Below are positions 34,210 through 42,107 of a stretch of 64,000 nucleotides of DNA, one piece after another. The position numbers and the translations under genes were made by a program. Origin of the DNA: Arthrobacter tumbae (lineage in GTDB: Bacteria; Actinomycetota; Actinomycetes; Actinomycetales; Micrococcaceae); assembly GCF_016907495.1 (NCBI RefSeq), contig NZ_JAFBCC010000001.1:2852001-2916000 (forward strand), in the 5' to 3' direction. The notes beneath the pieces are model-generated. The model saw nothing but the letters and a program-made list of their open reading frames with translations, was not told the origin of the DNA and ran no database searches. Numbering within the stretch: the stretch's first letter is position 1; each line of letters starts with the position of its first letter.

Positions 34210-35604
34210 CTAGACGTGCCCCACGCTCGAAGTGCTGCGGCGCAGGTAGAAGAACCACGTCACAGCGAGCATCAGTACATAGGCGGAAACGAAGCCGTAG
34301 AACGCGGCGTCGTAGGTGCCGGTTGCGCCCTTGGAAGCGTTAAGGACCTGCGGAATCACGAAGCCGCCGTAGGCGCCGATGGCCGAGATGAGGCCTAGCG
34401 CGGCTGCCGCTTTCCGCCCGGTGCTCATGGCGCCGTCGGACCGTCCGCGGAGGGCGAAGATCACCGGGATCATGCGGTAGGTGGAGCCGTTGCCTGAGCC
34501 GGCGGCGGCGAAGAGCACCAGGAACAGGCCGAGGAAGAGCCAGAAGTTCGCGAGCGGCAGGGTCCACACCACGGCCAGGGCGGCCAGCGCCATGACAGCA
34601 AACGCGCAGACCGTGATCCGCGCGCCGCCCCACCGGTCAGCCAGACGGCCGCCGTAGGGCCGCGCGAGGGAGCCGACCAGCGGACCGAGGAACGCGAGCG
34701 ACAGCGCGGCCGGCCCGAGCGCAAAGGTGGAGAACTCCGGGAAGGAGTCGAGGATCAGCTTCGGGAAGACGCCGGAGAACCCGATGAACGAACCGAACGT
34801 GCCGATATACAGGAACGCCATGATCCACAGGTGCGGTTCGCGCAGGGCGGCGATGGAGCCGGCGAGGTCGGACTTCGCGCTGGACAGGTTGTCCATGTAC
34901 TTCCAGGCGCCGAACGCGGCGACGAGAATCAGCGGCACCCAGATCCAGCCGGCCAGCGGCAGGTTGAGCGTCGCGGCGGCGCCCGCTGCAATCACCAGCG
35001 GAACCACCAACTGCGCGACGGCGGCGCCAAGGTTCCCGCCCGCGGCGTTCAGTCCCAGCGCCCACCCCTTTTCGCGGACCGGGTAGAAGAAGGTGATGTT
35101 CGCCATCGAGCTGGCGAAGTTGCCGCCACCGAAACCGGCAAGGGCCGCAATTCCGAGGAGTACTCCGAATGGCGTGTCCGGGTTGCTCACCGCAATTGCC
35201 AGGCCAACCGACGGGATCAACAGCAGGAGCGCCGAGACGATCGTCCAGTTCCTGCCACCGAATCGCGGCACCATGAAGGTATAGGGAATGCGCAGGGTAG
35301 CGCCGACGAGGCTGGGCATCGAGATCAACCAGAAAATCTGGGCCGTGGAGAAGTTGAAGCCTGCAGCCGGCAGATACACCACCACGATGGACCAGAGCTG
35401 CCACACCACAAATCCGAGGAATTCGCACGCGATGGACCACTGGAGATTGCGGCGGGCAATTGCCTTTCCACCGGACTGCCACTGCTCGGAGTCCTCGGGG
35501 TTCCAGTTGTCGATCCAGCGGCCCGGGCGGTGTGCAAGCGGGGCGGACGCTACCGGCGCTGATGCTGATGTTTTGTCCTGGGATACTGCGCGGTCAACGC
35601 TCAT
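34210..35604 (-). CDS. narK: Nitrate/nitrite MFS transporter NarK
   Basis: 464-residue major facilitator of the nitrate/nitrite porter family with about 12 membrane segments. Both family signatures are present: GFGGGNFASSMANITFFYP and GSGNGSTYRMIPVIF. ATG at 35604 is preferred over the longer frame because GAAAGG lies six bases upstream. It heads narK-nasA-nasB, the three genes spaced by one base or overlapping. A GTCAC-N6-TTTAC box lies 71-86 bases upstream. Confidence 0.95.
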   Translation of the reverse strand: MSVDRAVSQDKTSASAPVASAPLAHRPGRWIDNWNPEDSEQWQSGGKAIARRNLQWSIACEFLGFVVWQLWSIVVVYLPAAGFNFSTAQIFWLISMPSLVGATLRIPYTFMVPRFGGRNWTIVSALLLLIPSVGLAIAVSNPDTPFGVLLGIAALAGFGGGNFASSMANITFFYPVREKGWALGLNAAGGNLGAAVAQLVVPLVIAAGAAATLNLPLAGWIWVPLILVAAFGAWKYMDNLSSAKSDLAGSIAALREPHLWIMAFLYIGTFGSFIGFSGVFPKLILDSFPEFSTFALGPAALSLAFLGPLVGSLARPYGGRLADRWGGARITVCAFAVMALAALAVVWTLPLANFWLFLGLFLVLFAAAGSGNGSTYRMIPVIFALRGRSDGAMSTGRKAAAALGLISAIGAYGGFVIPQVLNASKGATGTYDAAFYGFVSAYVLMLAVTWFFYLRRSTSSVGHV

Positions 35605-35674
35605 GGCGAACCTTTCGTTCAAGGGGCAGTACCGCCACAATAGGAACAGCGCATTTCGACTCCGGTGCCCGTTT

Positions 35675-35690
35675 GTAAACGGGGTGTGAC
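35675..35690. promoter_or_regulatory. Candidate GlnR/NnaR-type box upstream of narK
   Basis: GTAAA-CGGGGT-GTGAC; read towards narK it is GTCAC-N6-TTTAC. It shares layout and the TTTAC half with the box before nirB. It lies in the 239-base divergent region between narK and the MHS transporter. Confidence 0.42.
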
Positions 35691-35843
35691 ATCCGGCTAT
35701 CCGCCGGAGCTCGAGCCAGTGAACCGGGTGTCCACTATGTGGACGGGTTATCTCACGCTTCGGTTACGGTGATGAGATTGACAGGCACTAAATACCCCGG
35801 CTTTCGGTTTCCCCGATGGCCGTCTTCGAGAAAGCAAGCAACC

Positions 35844-37256
35844 ATGTCATCGTCATCATCGACCGTGGAGCCGGAGGCAACAAAGCCGCTGAACTCCAGG
35901 GGCCGCGTTATCTTCGCCAGCCTTATCGGCACCACCATCGAGTTCTACGACTTCTACATCTACGCCACGGCGTCGGTGCTGGTGTTCCCGGCGCTGTTCT
36001 TCCCGAACTCGGACCCGGCCACAGCTCTGCTGCAATCCTTCGCCGTCTTCGGCGTTGCCTTCGTAGCGCGTCCGCTCGGATCGATCGTGTTCGGCCACTT
36101 CGGTGACCGGATCGGGCGCAAGGGAACCCTGGTTGCGTCGCTGTTGACGATGGGAATCGCGACCTTCCTGATCGGCGTCCTGCCAACAGCGCAGGTTCCC
36201 GGCTGGACCTTCTTCGCTCCCGCGATCCTGGTGCTGCTGCGTTTCCTCCAAGGGCTCGCGCTCGGTGGGGAATGGAGCGGTGCTGCCCTCCTGGCAACGG
36301 AGAATGCGCCCAAGGGCAAGCGGGCCGTCTACGGCACGTTCCCCCAGCTCGGTGCGCCGATCGGCTTCATCATCGCCAACCTGCTGTTCGTTTTCCTGAA
36401 CGCCGTACTGCCCTCGGAAGCCTTCCTCGCCTGGGGCTGGCGCGTACCGTTCATCGCCAGCGCCGTCCTGGTGATCATCGGACTCTATGTCCGGCTGAAG
36501 CTGATCGAAAGCCACTCCTTCCAGCAGGTGATCGACAAGGGCAAGGTCGTCAAGCTGCCGCTGGCAGCAGTGTTCACGAAGCACTGGCGCCCGCTGATCC
36601 TCGGCACGTTCATCATGTTCGCCACGTACGTGCTCTTCTACCTGATGACCTCCTTCACGCTGACCTTCGGAACCGCACCGGCAACCGTTGACCAGGCACG
36701 GACCGCTGCTGAAGCAGCCGGCAGGGAGTTCTCCGCCGACGCTGCCGCGGCCTTCGTTCCGGGTCTGGGAATCAGCCGCGGCGACTTCCTCTGGATGCTG
36801 ATCGTCGGCGTCGTCTTCTTCGGAATCTTCACCATCGTGTCCGGTCCGCTGGCGGAGAAGTTCGGCCGCCGGAAGATGCTCCTCCTGGTCACCGCGGGCA
36901 TCGCCGTGTTCGGCCTGTTGTGGGTCCCGCTCTTCGGTGCCGGAACCACCGGTGCCATGGCGCTGCTGATCCTCGGCTTCATCCTCATGGGCCTCACCTT
37001 CGGGCCCATGGCCGCGATCCTGCCCGAACTGTTCCCCGCCAACGTCCGCTACACCGGGTCAGCCGTGGCGTATAACCTGTCCAGCGTGATCGGGGCGGCA
37101 CCGGCGTCGTTCGTGGCCATTGCCCTGTGGCAGGCGGCGGACGGCAGCACGTTCCTGGTGGGTCTCTACCTGAGCGCTGCCGCGGTTCTCACCTTCATTG
37201 CGCTGTGGCTCTCCCGCGAAACCCGGGACAACGACTACGAGAACAACATCGCCTGA
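35844..37256 (+). CDS. MHS-family MFS transporter
   Basis: 470-residue metabolite:H+ symporter of the MHS group (shikimate, citrate, proline/betaine relatives), about 12 transmembrane segments. Markers: FASLIGTTIEFYDFYIYATA in the first helix and GHFGDRIGRKGTL in the 2-3 loop. Substrate cannot be told from sequence. ATG at 35844 is chosen to match the family start after a Ser-rich head; the Shine-Dalgarno is weak (GAGAAAG). It is divergent from narK and followed by a strong terminator. Confidence 0.88.
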   Translation: MSSSSSTVEPEATKPLNSRGRVIFASLIGTTIEFYDFYIYATASVLVFPALFFPNSDPATALLQSFAVFGVAFVARPLGSIVFGHFGDRIGRKGTLVASLLTMGIATFLIGVLPTAQVPGWTFFAPAILVLLRFLQGLALGGEWSGAALLATENAPKGKRAVYGTFPQLGAPIGFIIANLLFVFLNAVLPSEAFLAWGWRVPFIASAVLVIIGLYVRLKLIESHSFQQVIDKGKVVKLPLAAVFTKHWRPLILGTFIMFATYVLFYLMTSFTLTFGTAPATVDQARTAAEAAGREFSADAAAAFVPGLGISRGDFLWMLIVGVVFFGIFTIVSGPLAEKFGRRKMLLLVTAGIAVFGLLWVPLFGAGTTGAMALLILGFILMGLTFGPMAAILPELFPANVRYTGSAVAYNLSSVIGAAPASFVAIALWQAADGSTFLVGLYLSAAAVLTFIALWLSRETRDNDYENNIA

Positions 37257-37274
37257 CCGGCACCGCAATTTCCC

Positions 37275-37316
37275 GGCTCCCGTCCACCCCGCAAGGGGCT
37301 GGGCGGGAGCCTTTTT
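37275..37316 (+). terminator. Rho-independent terminator
   Basis: Perfect 8-bp arms GGCTCCCG (37275-37282) and CGGGAGCC (37304-37311), with an inner CCCC/GGGG helix, followed by five T. Located 19 bases after the MHS transporter stop. Confidence 0.9.
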
Positions 37317-37395
37317 GCGTGGACGACTTCCCAAGTTTTCCGCAGGGATGTTCAGCCAAAATAGTCCACAGGCTTACCTTTTCTAGCGGGAGCGA

Positions 37396-38751
37396 ATGGG
37401 CATGAATCAGGAAACGCTCGCGAGCGGACGGTACGTCCTCGACCGCGTGATCGGCGCCGGCGGTATGGCCGACGTCTACCGCGCACGGGATACCCGCCTG
37501 CACAGGGACGTTGCCGTGAAGATGTTCCGCCCCGGTTCCGCCGAGGGCGTGGCACGGGGATCCGGCGAAGCGCGCATGCTGGCCGCCCTTCACCACCCCG
37601 GCCTGGTCCGCGTGCTGGACATGGACGCGGAGAGCGGCCGGCTGGAACCGTCCTACCTCGTCATGGAGTACGTCAAGGGTCCGGACCTCGGCGCGGTCCT
37701 GAGGGACGGCGCACTGTCGATCGAAAGCACGACGACGGCGGCACGGGACATCGCCCGCACCCTTGAGTACATCCACGGCCAGGGCATTGTGCATCGCGAT
37801 ATCAAGCCCTCGAACGTCCTCACCCGCTACGGCGCGGCAACCTCCGGATTGTTCAGCTTCCTGCTCACCGACTTCGGCATCGCCCGGTTCTTCGAGAGCA
37901 GCCGGGTCACCGCAACGGGAAGCCTCATCGGCACGGCAACCTACTTCAGCCCGGAGCAGGCGCGCGGAGACCGGGTGGGCACGCCGACCGACGTCTACGC
38001 ACTGGGCCTCCTGCTGATCGAGTGTCTGATCGGCGAGCCTGCCTTCCCGGGCACCGGCCTCGAGAGCGTGCTCGCCCGGTTGAGCCGCCCGCCTGCCATC
38101 CCGGAGTCCTTCGGCGCGGGCTGGCACCAACTGCTCACGAAAATGACACTGGACAACCCGCTTGAGCGTCCCACCGCCGCGGAGGTGGTGCGCCTCCTCG
38201 ATGCCATCGACGTCCCTTCCACTGAGGCCGGAATTCCTGCCGGACCCGGCACAGAACAAACGACGACGACGGCGCAACCTTCCACGGCAACCCTCGCCGG
38301 CGCTGTGGCGGGGCCCGCAACCGTCGTAGCTGCGGCCGCTGATACGTCCCCGGCCGTTGCTCCGGCCGCTGCGGCGCCCGTTGCCACTGCGGCGTCCACC
38401 GCCGTTGGAGCACCAGCCGCCGCTGCGTCACCAGCTTCGGACCCATCCGCAGCCACCGCGCCGTGGAGTACACCCCGGATTCCCGCGGAACGGCCGTCCG
38501 GCCAGCTCACGCTCGAGGCCCTCGATATGGAAACGGCGTCCCACCCTGAGCCTCCGCGCCGCCGGGCCGCAGCGAAGGTGAGGCTGCGCGCCCGTGCCCT
38601 GGCCGCCGTCGTCGTGCTGGTGGGGTTGACGTTCGCCGTCCTGCTCATTGTTTTCGACCTGAATGCCGGACCGGGGCCGACTCCGCTACCTACCGTCCCC
38701 GGAGTTACGGGTGCCATGCTCGACAGCCTGTATGAGAGCGTCCAGCCGTGA
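37396..38751 (+). CDS. Transmembrane Ser/Thr protein kinase, PknB-like
   Basis: 451-residue Hanks-type kinase. ATP loop GAGGMADVYR, lysine in VAVKMF, catalytic loop HRDIKPSN, DFG in LLTDFGIARF and activation segment ending GTATYFSPEQARG are all present, so it should be active. The kinase domain ends near residue 275. An Ala/Pro/Thr-rich linker (about 280-395) leads to one membrane helix (about 405-428) and a short outer tail with no PASTA or other sensor domain. Linker and loop segments STTTAARD and EQTTTTAQ stem from dispersed-motif copies. The stop overlaps the lipoprotein start (GTGA). Confidence 0.92.
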   Translation: MGMNQETLASGRYVLDRVIGAGGMADVYRARDTRLHRDVAVKMFRPGSAEGVARGSGEARMLAALHHPGLVRVLDMDAESGRLEPSYLVMEYVKGPDLGAVLRDGALSIESTTTAARDIARTLEYIHGQGIVHRDIKPSNVLTRYGAATSGLFSFLLTDFGIARFFESSRVTATGSLIGTATYFSPEQARGDRVGTPTDVYALGLLLIECLIGEPAFPGTGLESVLARLSRPPAIPESFGAGWHQLLTKMTLDNPLERPTAAEVVRLLDAIDVPSTEAGIPAGPGTEQTTTTAQPSTATLAGAVAGPATVVAAAADTSPAVAPAAAAPVATAASTAVGAPAAAASPASDPSAATAPWSTPRIPAERPSGQLTLEALDMETASHPEPPRRRAAAKVRLRARALAAVVVLVGLTFAVLLIVFDLNAGPGPTPLPTVPGVTGAMLDSLYESVQP

Positions 38752-39494
38752 ACCTGCGTGCCGGCCTCAGCGCTCTGATCGTCTCTGCGTTCCTGACGTT
38801 CAGCGGGTGTTCTGCGCCGCCGATCGCGGCTGAGGTTGCTCGGGAACTGCAGTCGGACGTGCAGGAGATTGCCGTCCTCACCGCCCGCGGGGACACCGCA
38901 GATGCCGTATCGGCCGCCCAGGGGCTCGCCTCAAGGGTGCGGACCGCGCAGATCAACGGGGAGATTTCCGGTGAGCGGGCGGTGATGATCCTGCAGCGGC
39001 TTGAGCAGCTCATCGACCGGCTGGTGAGCTCGGGTGCGGCTCCCGCAGCGGCGGACATGCCACAGCCAGTGGCCGGTCCGGTCGTGCCGGAAGCCCCACC
39101 GTCGGTTGAACCTGAGCCCGTCGAAACCGTCGAGCCTGCTCCGTCAGCGGACCCGGAGCCTCCGCAGGCGCCCGCTCCGCTGGAACCGCCCGAGCCGGTC
39201 CCGAGCCCGAACACCGATACTCCGGAAGCAGACGACCCCGAAACGGCTGACCCGGAGGGTGACGATCAGGACCTTGATTCTTCGGGCAGCGGTTCCGGCA
39301 ACTCGGGGCGTTCCGGCAGCAACTCCGGCAGCGGATTCTCGAACAGCGGATCTTCAGACGGCGGGTCCTCAGACGGCGATGCGGGGACCGTCCCGGTTCC
39401 CGTCATCCTCGACGCCGCGAACGACGACGATGATGATGACGATGATGACGACGGCGGCAAGGGCCGCGGCCGCGGCCGCAGCAGTGACGACTAG
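38748..39494 (+). CDS. Acidic low-complexity lipoprotein coupled to the kinase
   Basis: 248 residues. Signal peptide with a lipobox-like TFSGC near residue 21. A helical domain (about 28-92) opens IAAEVARELQSDVQEIAVLT. A Pro/Glu-rich spacer (about 98-165) follows, then a Ser/Gly/Asn stretch, a run of ten Asp and a basic KGRGRGR segment. The spacer probably spans the cell wall. GTGA overlap with the kinase gene indicates co-expression; it could be the external partner that the sensorless kinase lacks. No family recognised. The Asp tract uses mixed GAC/GAT codons. Confidence 0.72.
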   Translation: MNLRAGLSALIVSAFLTFSGCSAPPIAAEVARELQSDVQEIAVLTARGDTADAVSAAQGLASRVRTAQINGEISGERAVMILQRLEQLIDRLVSSGAAPAAADMPQPVAGPVVPEAPPSVEPEPVETVEPAPSADPEPPQAPAPLEPPEPVPSPNTDTPEADDPETADPEGDDQDLDSSGSGSGNSGRSGSNSGSGFSNSGSSDGGSSDGDAGTVPVPVILDAANDDDDDDDDDDGGKGRGRGRSSDD

Positions 39495-39587
39495 CCAGGA
39501 TCCGGTCAGCGACGCCGGCTGCATGGGGGGGGGTAGCCTGTTCACCACGCCGGTCATCGCTGCGCCTTACCGCAGCAGCGGAACATG

Positions 39588-40151
39588 TCACTGGAACGCT
39601 GCGGCTGGTGGGAGGAGGGTCCGGTACTTCCCTTGGTAGTACAGCAGCGGGTCTGGCTTCTCGTCGTCGGTTGTGCCCAGTTGTAGGACGCGACCGATGA
39701 CGATGATGTGGTCGCCGGCGTCGTGTTCAGCGTGAATAGTGCAGTCGAGCCGTGCCAGGTTGCCGTGAAGCACGGGGTTGCCTTGCCTCGTCGTACGCCG
39801 GGTGATTCCGGCCCATCTGTCGGTGCCTCGGCGGGCGAACTGGCTGGAGACGGTTTCCTGGCCGGCGGCGAGGATGTTGACGGCGAAGGTTCCGGTGTCG
39901 CGGATGCGGGGGTAGGTGGCGCTGGTCCTCATAACGCTGAAGGAGACCAGGGGCGGGTAGACGGAGACGCTATAGAACGACTGGCAGGTGAAGCCGAGCG
40001 GACCTTCACCGTCCTGGCCGGTGATGATGGTGATCCCGGAGGCGTAGTGACCGACGGCGTCCCGGAACCGCAGCTGATCGAAGCTGTCGGTGATGTCAGC
40101 TGTGGCCCCAGTGGTGGTCGTGCTGGTCGATGTATTGGTGGTGCTCGTCAT
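39588..40151 (-). CDS. Flavin reductase, FMN-dependent type
   Basis: 187-residue NAD(P)H:flavin oxidoreductase domain protein (DIM6/NTAB, HpaC-like). After a Thr/Ser-rich head come AVGHYASGITIIT, GFTCQSFYSVSVYPPLVSFS and FAVNILAAGQETVSSQFA. It should supply reduced FMN to the two-component monooxygenase encoded directly upstream, with which it overlaps by ATGA (40148-40151). That overlap sets the start. A nine-G run lies downstream of the stop near 39526-39534. Confidence 0.9.
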   Translation of the reverse strand: MTSTTNTSTSTTTTGATADITDSFDQLRFRDAVGHYASGITIITGQDGEGPLGFTCQSFYSVSVYPPLVSFSVMRTSATYPRIRDTGTFAVNILAAGQETVSSQFARRGTDRWAGITRRTTRQGNPVLHGNLARLDCTIHAEHDAGDHIIVIGRVLQLGTTDDEKPDPLLYYQGKYRTLLPPAAAFQ

Positions 40152-41482
40152 GTGGTGGGGTCCGTGAGGCGTGGGTCGAGTCCGTATTGGGCGGGTGCGT
40201 CGAGATGGTCGCGGAGTGTGGTGCCGTCGTAGTCGTGGTGGTAGATGCCGCGGTCCTGGAGGAGGGGGACGACTTCGTCGACGAAGGTGTCGACACCGTC
40301 TTCGTTGACGTCGATGGAGACCCAGAATCCGTCGCAGGCGCTGGCTTCGAACCATTCCTGCATGTGGTCCGCGGTGACTGATGCTTCGCCGACGGGGGTG
40401 GGGTGGTAGTCGATGACGCCGTGAGCGAGGATGTCGCGGATGGTCCATCCTTCCCGGGCAACTTCCAATGCGCGTGGGGAGCGGGGGTCGAACGGGCTCG
40501 GGGACGCGGCGACGAGTTGCTGGGCGGTGAGGGGGTCATCGAGCTGATGGGCGTCGAGGTGCAGGTTCAACATCGACCCAAGGTAGGCGACCCGCGAAGC
40601 GGCTGTGAGCTCGCCCAACTGCACCCGTCGGTCCAGAGCGGCGCGTTTGGACTTGCCGATGGCGGGCATGACTCCGGCGAAGAACTTGATCTCGTCCGGG
40701 TTGCGCCCTGCCCGGCGGGCGGCATCGCGGTAGGCCTGGCGTTGCTTGCGGGCGTCGTCGATGGTGAAGGTGGCGCCGATGACGCCGTTGGCGTAGCGTC
40801 CGGCGAGCTCGAGTCCGTTGCCGCCTCCGCCGGCGGAGAAGATGACGGGCTGGCCCTGCTCGGATGGTGGGATGGGTAGAGGCCCGCGGGAGGCGACGTG
40901 CTCGCCCTGCATATTGATGGGCTGGATCTTGCCGGGGTCGGCGAAGTGGCCGGACTTCTGGTCCTTGATCCAGGCGTCCTGCTGCCAGCTTCCCCAGAGG
41001 GCTTGGGCGATCTGGATGGTTTCGTGGGCTCGCTGGTAGCGGTGCGGGCGGGACGCCAGGGTTTGGCCGAAGTTCGCTGCGGCGGCGGGGTCGCTGCTGG
41101 TGACCGCGTTCCATCCGGCGCGTCCGTGACTCATCACATCCAGGGCCTTGAACTGGCGGGCGATGTTGAAGGGCTCATTGAAGCTCGTGGAACCGGTTGC
41201 GACCAGACCGATGCGCTCGGTGGCCCGGGCGATCGCCGCAAGCGTCATCATCGGCTCCAGGGTCATCGATGGTGCTTCGTGGTCTACGTCGGCCTCCAGG
41301 CCGGGGAAGTCCGGGAGGAACAGGAAGGCAAACTTCCCGCGCTCAGCGGCTTGCGCGTAGCGGACCTGCGCATCGAAGCTCGCGTAATTCGCCGGATCAA
41401 CGTTAGGGGCGCGCCAGGCTGAGGTCTGTGATCCGTATCCGTTGCCCAGGTGCATGCCCAGGATCATCTGTCGCTTGGTCAT
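40148..41482 (-). CDS. FMN-dependent monooxygenase, NtaA/SnaA/DszA family
   Basis: 444-residue luciferase-like TIM-barrel monooxygenase. Typical segments: MTKRQMILGMHLGNG, FAFLFLPDFPG, TGSTSFNEPFNIARQFKALD, GRAGWNAVTSSDPAAAANFG and YQRAHE. Members oxidise nitrilotriacetate, EDTA, pristinamycin precursors or organosulfur compounds; the substrate here is unknown. ATG at 41482 follows GGAG. It is divergent from a MerR regulator with a MerR-type operator between them, and coupled to its flavin reductase. Confidence 0.92.
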   Translation of the reverse strand: MTKRQMILGMHLGNGYGSQTSAWRAPNVDPANYASFDAQVRYAQAAERGKFAFLFLPDFPGLEADVDHEAPSMTLEPMMTLAAIARATERIGLVATGSTSFNEPFNIARQFKALDVMSHGRAGWNAVTSSDPAAAANFGQTLASRPHRYQRAHETIQIAQALWGSWQQDAWIKDQKSGHFADPGKIQPINMQGEHVASRGPLPIPPSEQGQPVIFSAGGGGNGLELAGRYANGVIGATFTIDDARKQRQAYRDAARRAGRNPDEIKFFAGVMPAIGKSKRAALDRRVQLGELTAASRVAYLGSMLNLHLDAHQLDDPLTAQQLVAASPSPFDPRSPRALEVAREGWTIRDILAHGVIDYHPTPVGEASVTADHMQEWFEASACDGFWVSIDVNEDGVDTFVDEVVPLLQDRGIYHHDYDGTTLRDHLDAPAQYGLDPRLTDPTT

Positions 41483-41585
41483 CGGTTCTCCTCGTACTGC
41501 TGTCGTTCGTATGCGGCGGTTTTGTTTGCGGTGCTGATCGTGGTGCAGGCAGGCACTACTGTTTCTGGTCGCTTGGTTAGTTCGA

Positions 41586-41610
41586 ACATTGCCATTAGTG
41601 TGAAGGTCAA
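41586..41610 (-). promoter_or_regulatory. MerR-type operator/promoter, site a
   Basis: On the minus strand TTGACC (41605-41610) starts the imperfect dyad ACCTTCACACTAATGGCAATGT (41586-41607). It lies between the monooxygenase and merR genes. Its sequence is nearly that of the two sites near the transporter and NAD(P)-binding genes. Confidence 0.75.
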
Positions 41611-41641
41611 GTGAGTGATCGATCGAGGCCCGGGAGGTCGT

Positions 41642-42031
41642 ATGCGTATTGGTGAGTTGGCGAAGAAGACGGGCGTTCCTGCCCGAATGCTGCGGTATTA
41701 CGAGGAACAAGACCTGATTTCACCGCGACGTTTGGAGAACGGGTACCGGACGTATGACGACTATCTGGTGGATCGGGTGAAGAAGATCCGTGGGCTGGTT
41801 GATTCCGGGATCCCGACGCGAATCATCTCGAGCATCCTGCCGTGTCTGGATCAGCCGCAGACCATCGTCGTGAAAAACGCCGAGCCCGGGTTGCGGGAGC
41901 TGCTGGTGACGGAGCGGGACCGCATGACGGAAAAGATTGATTTCCTCATCCACAACCGGGACTCGATCACCCGGTACATCGAGGCCATCGATGTTGCCGC
42001 CTCCCAGGGTCAGTCGCTCAAAGCGGGCTGA
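41642..42031 (+). CDS. MerR family transcriptional regulator
   Basis: 129 residues: winged HTH opening MRIGELAKKTGVPARMLRYY followed by EEQDLISP and NGYRTYDDYLVDRVKKIRGL, then a coiled-coil dimer helix. One Cys occurs (LPCL), so thiol-pair or metal sensing of the MerR/CueR kind is unlikely; it resembles the small MerR proteins that answer electrophiles or organic compounds. GGGAGG precedes ATG 41642. Three matching operators around it suggest it controls 39588-44674. Confidence 0.92.
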   Translation: MRIGELAKKTGVPARMLRYYEEQDLISPRRLENGYRTYDDYLVDRVKKIRGLVDSGIPTRIISSILPCLDQPQTIVVKNAEPGLRELLVTERDRMTEKIDFLIHNRDSITRYIEAIDVAASQGQSLKAG

Positions 42032-42048
42032 CCCGGCTCCCCGGACGG

Positions 42049-42086
42049 GCTGACGAACCCTAAGGCGAAGGGTCTGGTTCGTCAGC
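42049..42086. terminator. Bidirectional terminator hairpin
   Basis: Perfect 11-bp arms GCTGACGAACC (42049-42059) and GGTTCGTCAGC (42076-42086), with an inner CCCT/AGGG helix, between the convergent merR and MFS genes. No T-run. Confidence 0.75.
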
Positions 42087-42107
42087 CGGCAGCGTGTTGG
42101 AACGGAT

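Noticed and set aside
39526..39534. Nine-G run as a phase-variation tract
   Set aside because: It lies between genes, outside both reading frames, and no promoter spacing effect is evident; it may also be a sequencing artefact.
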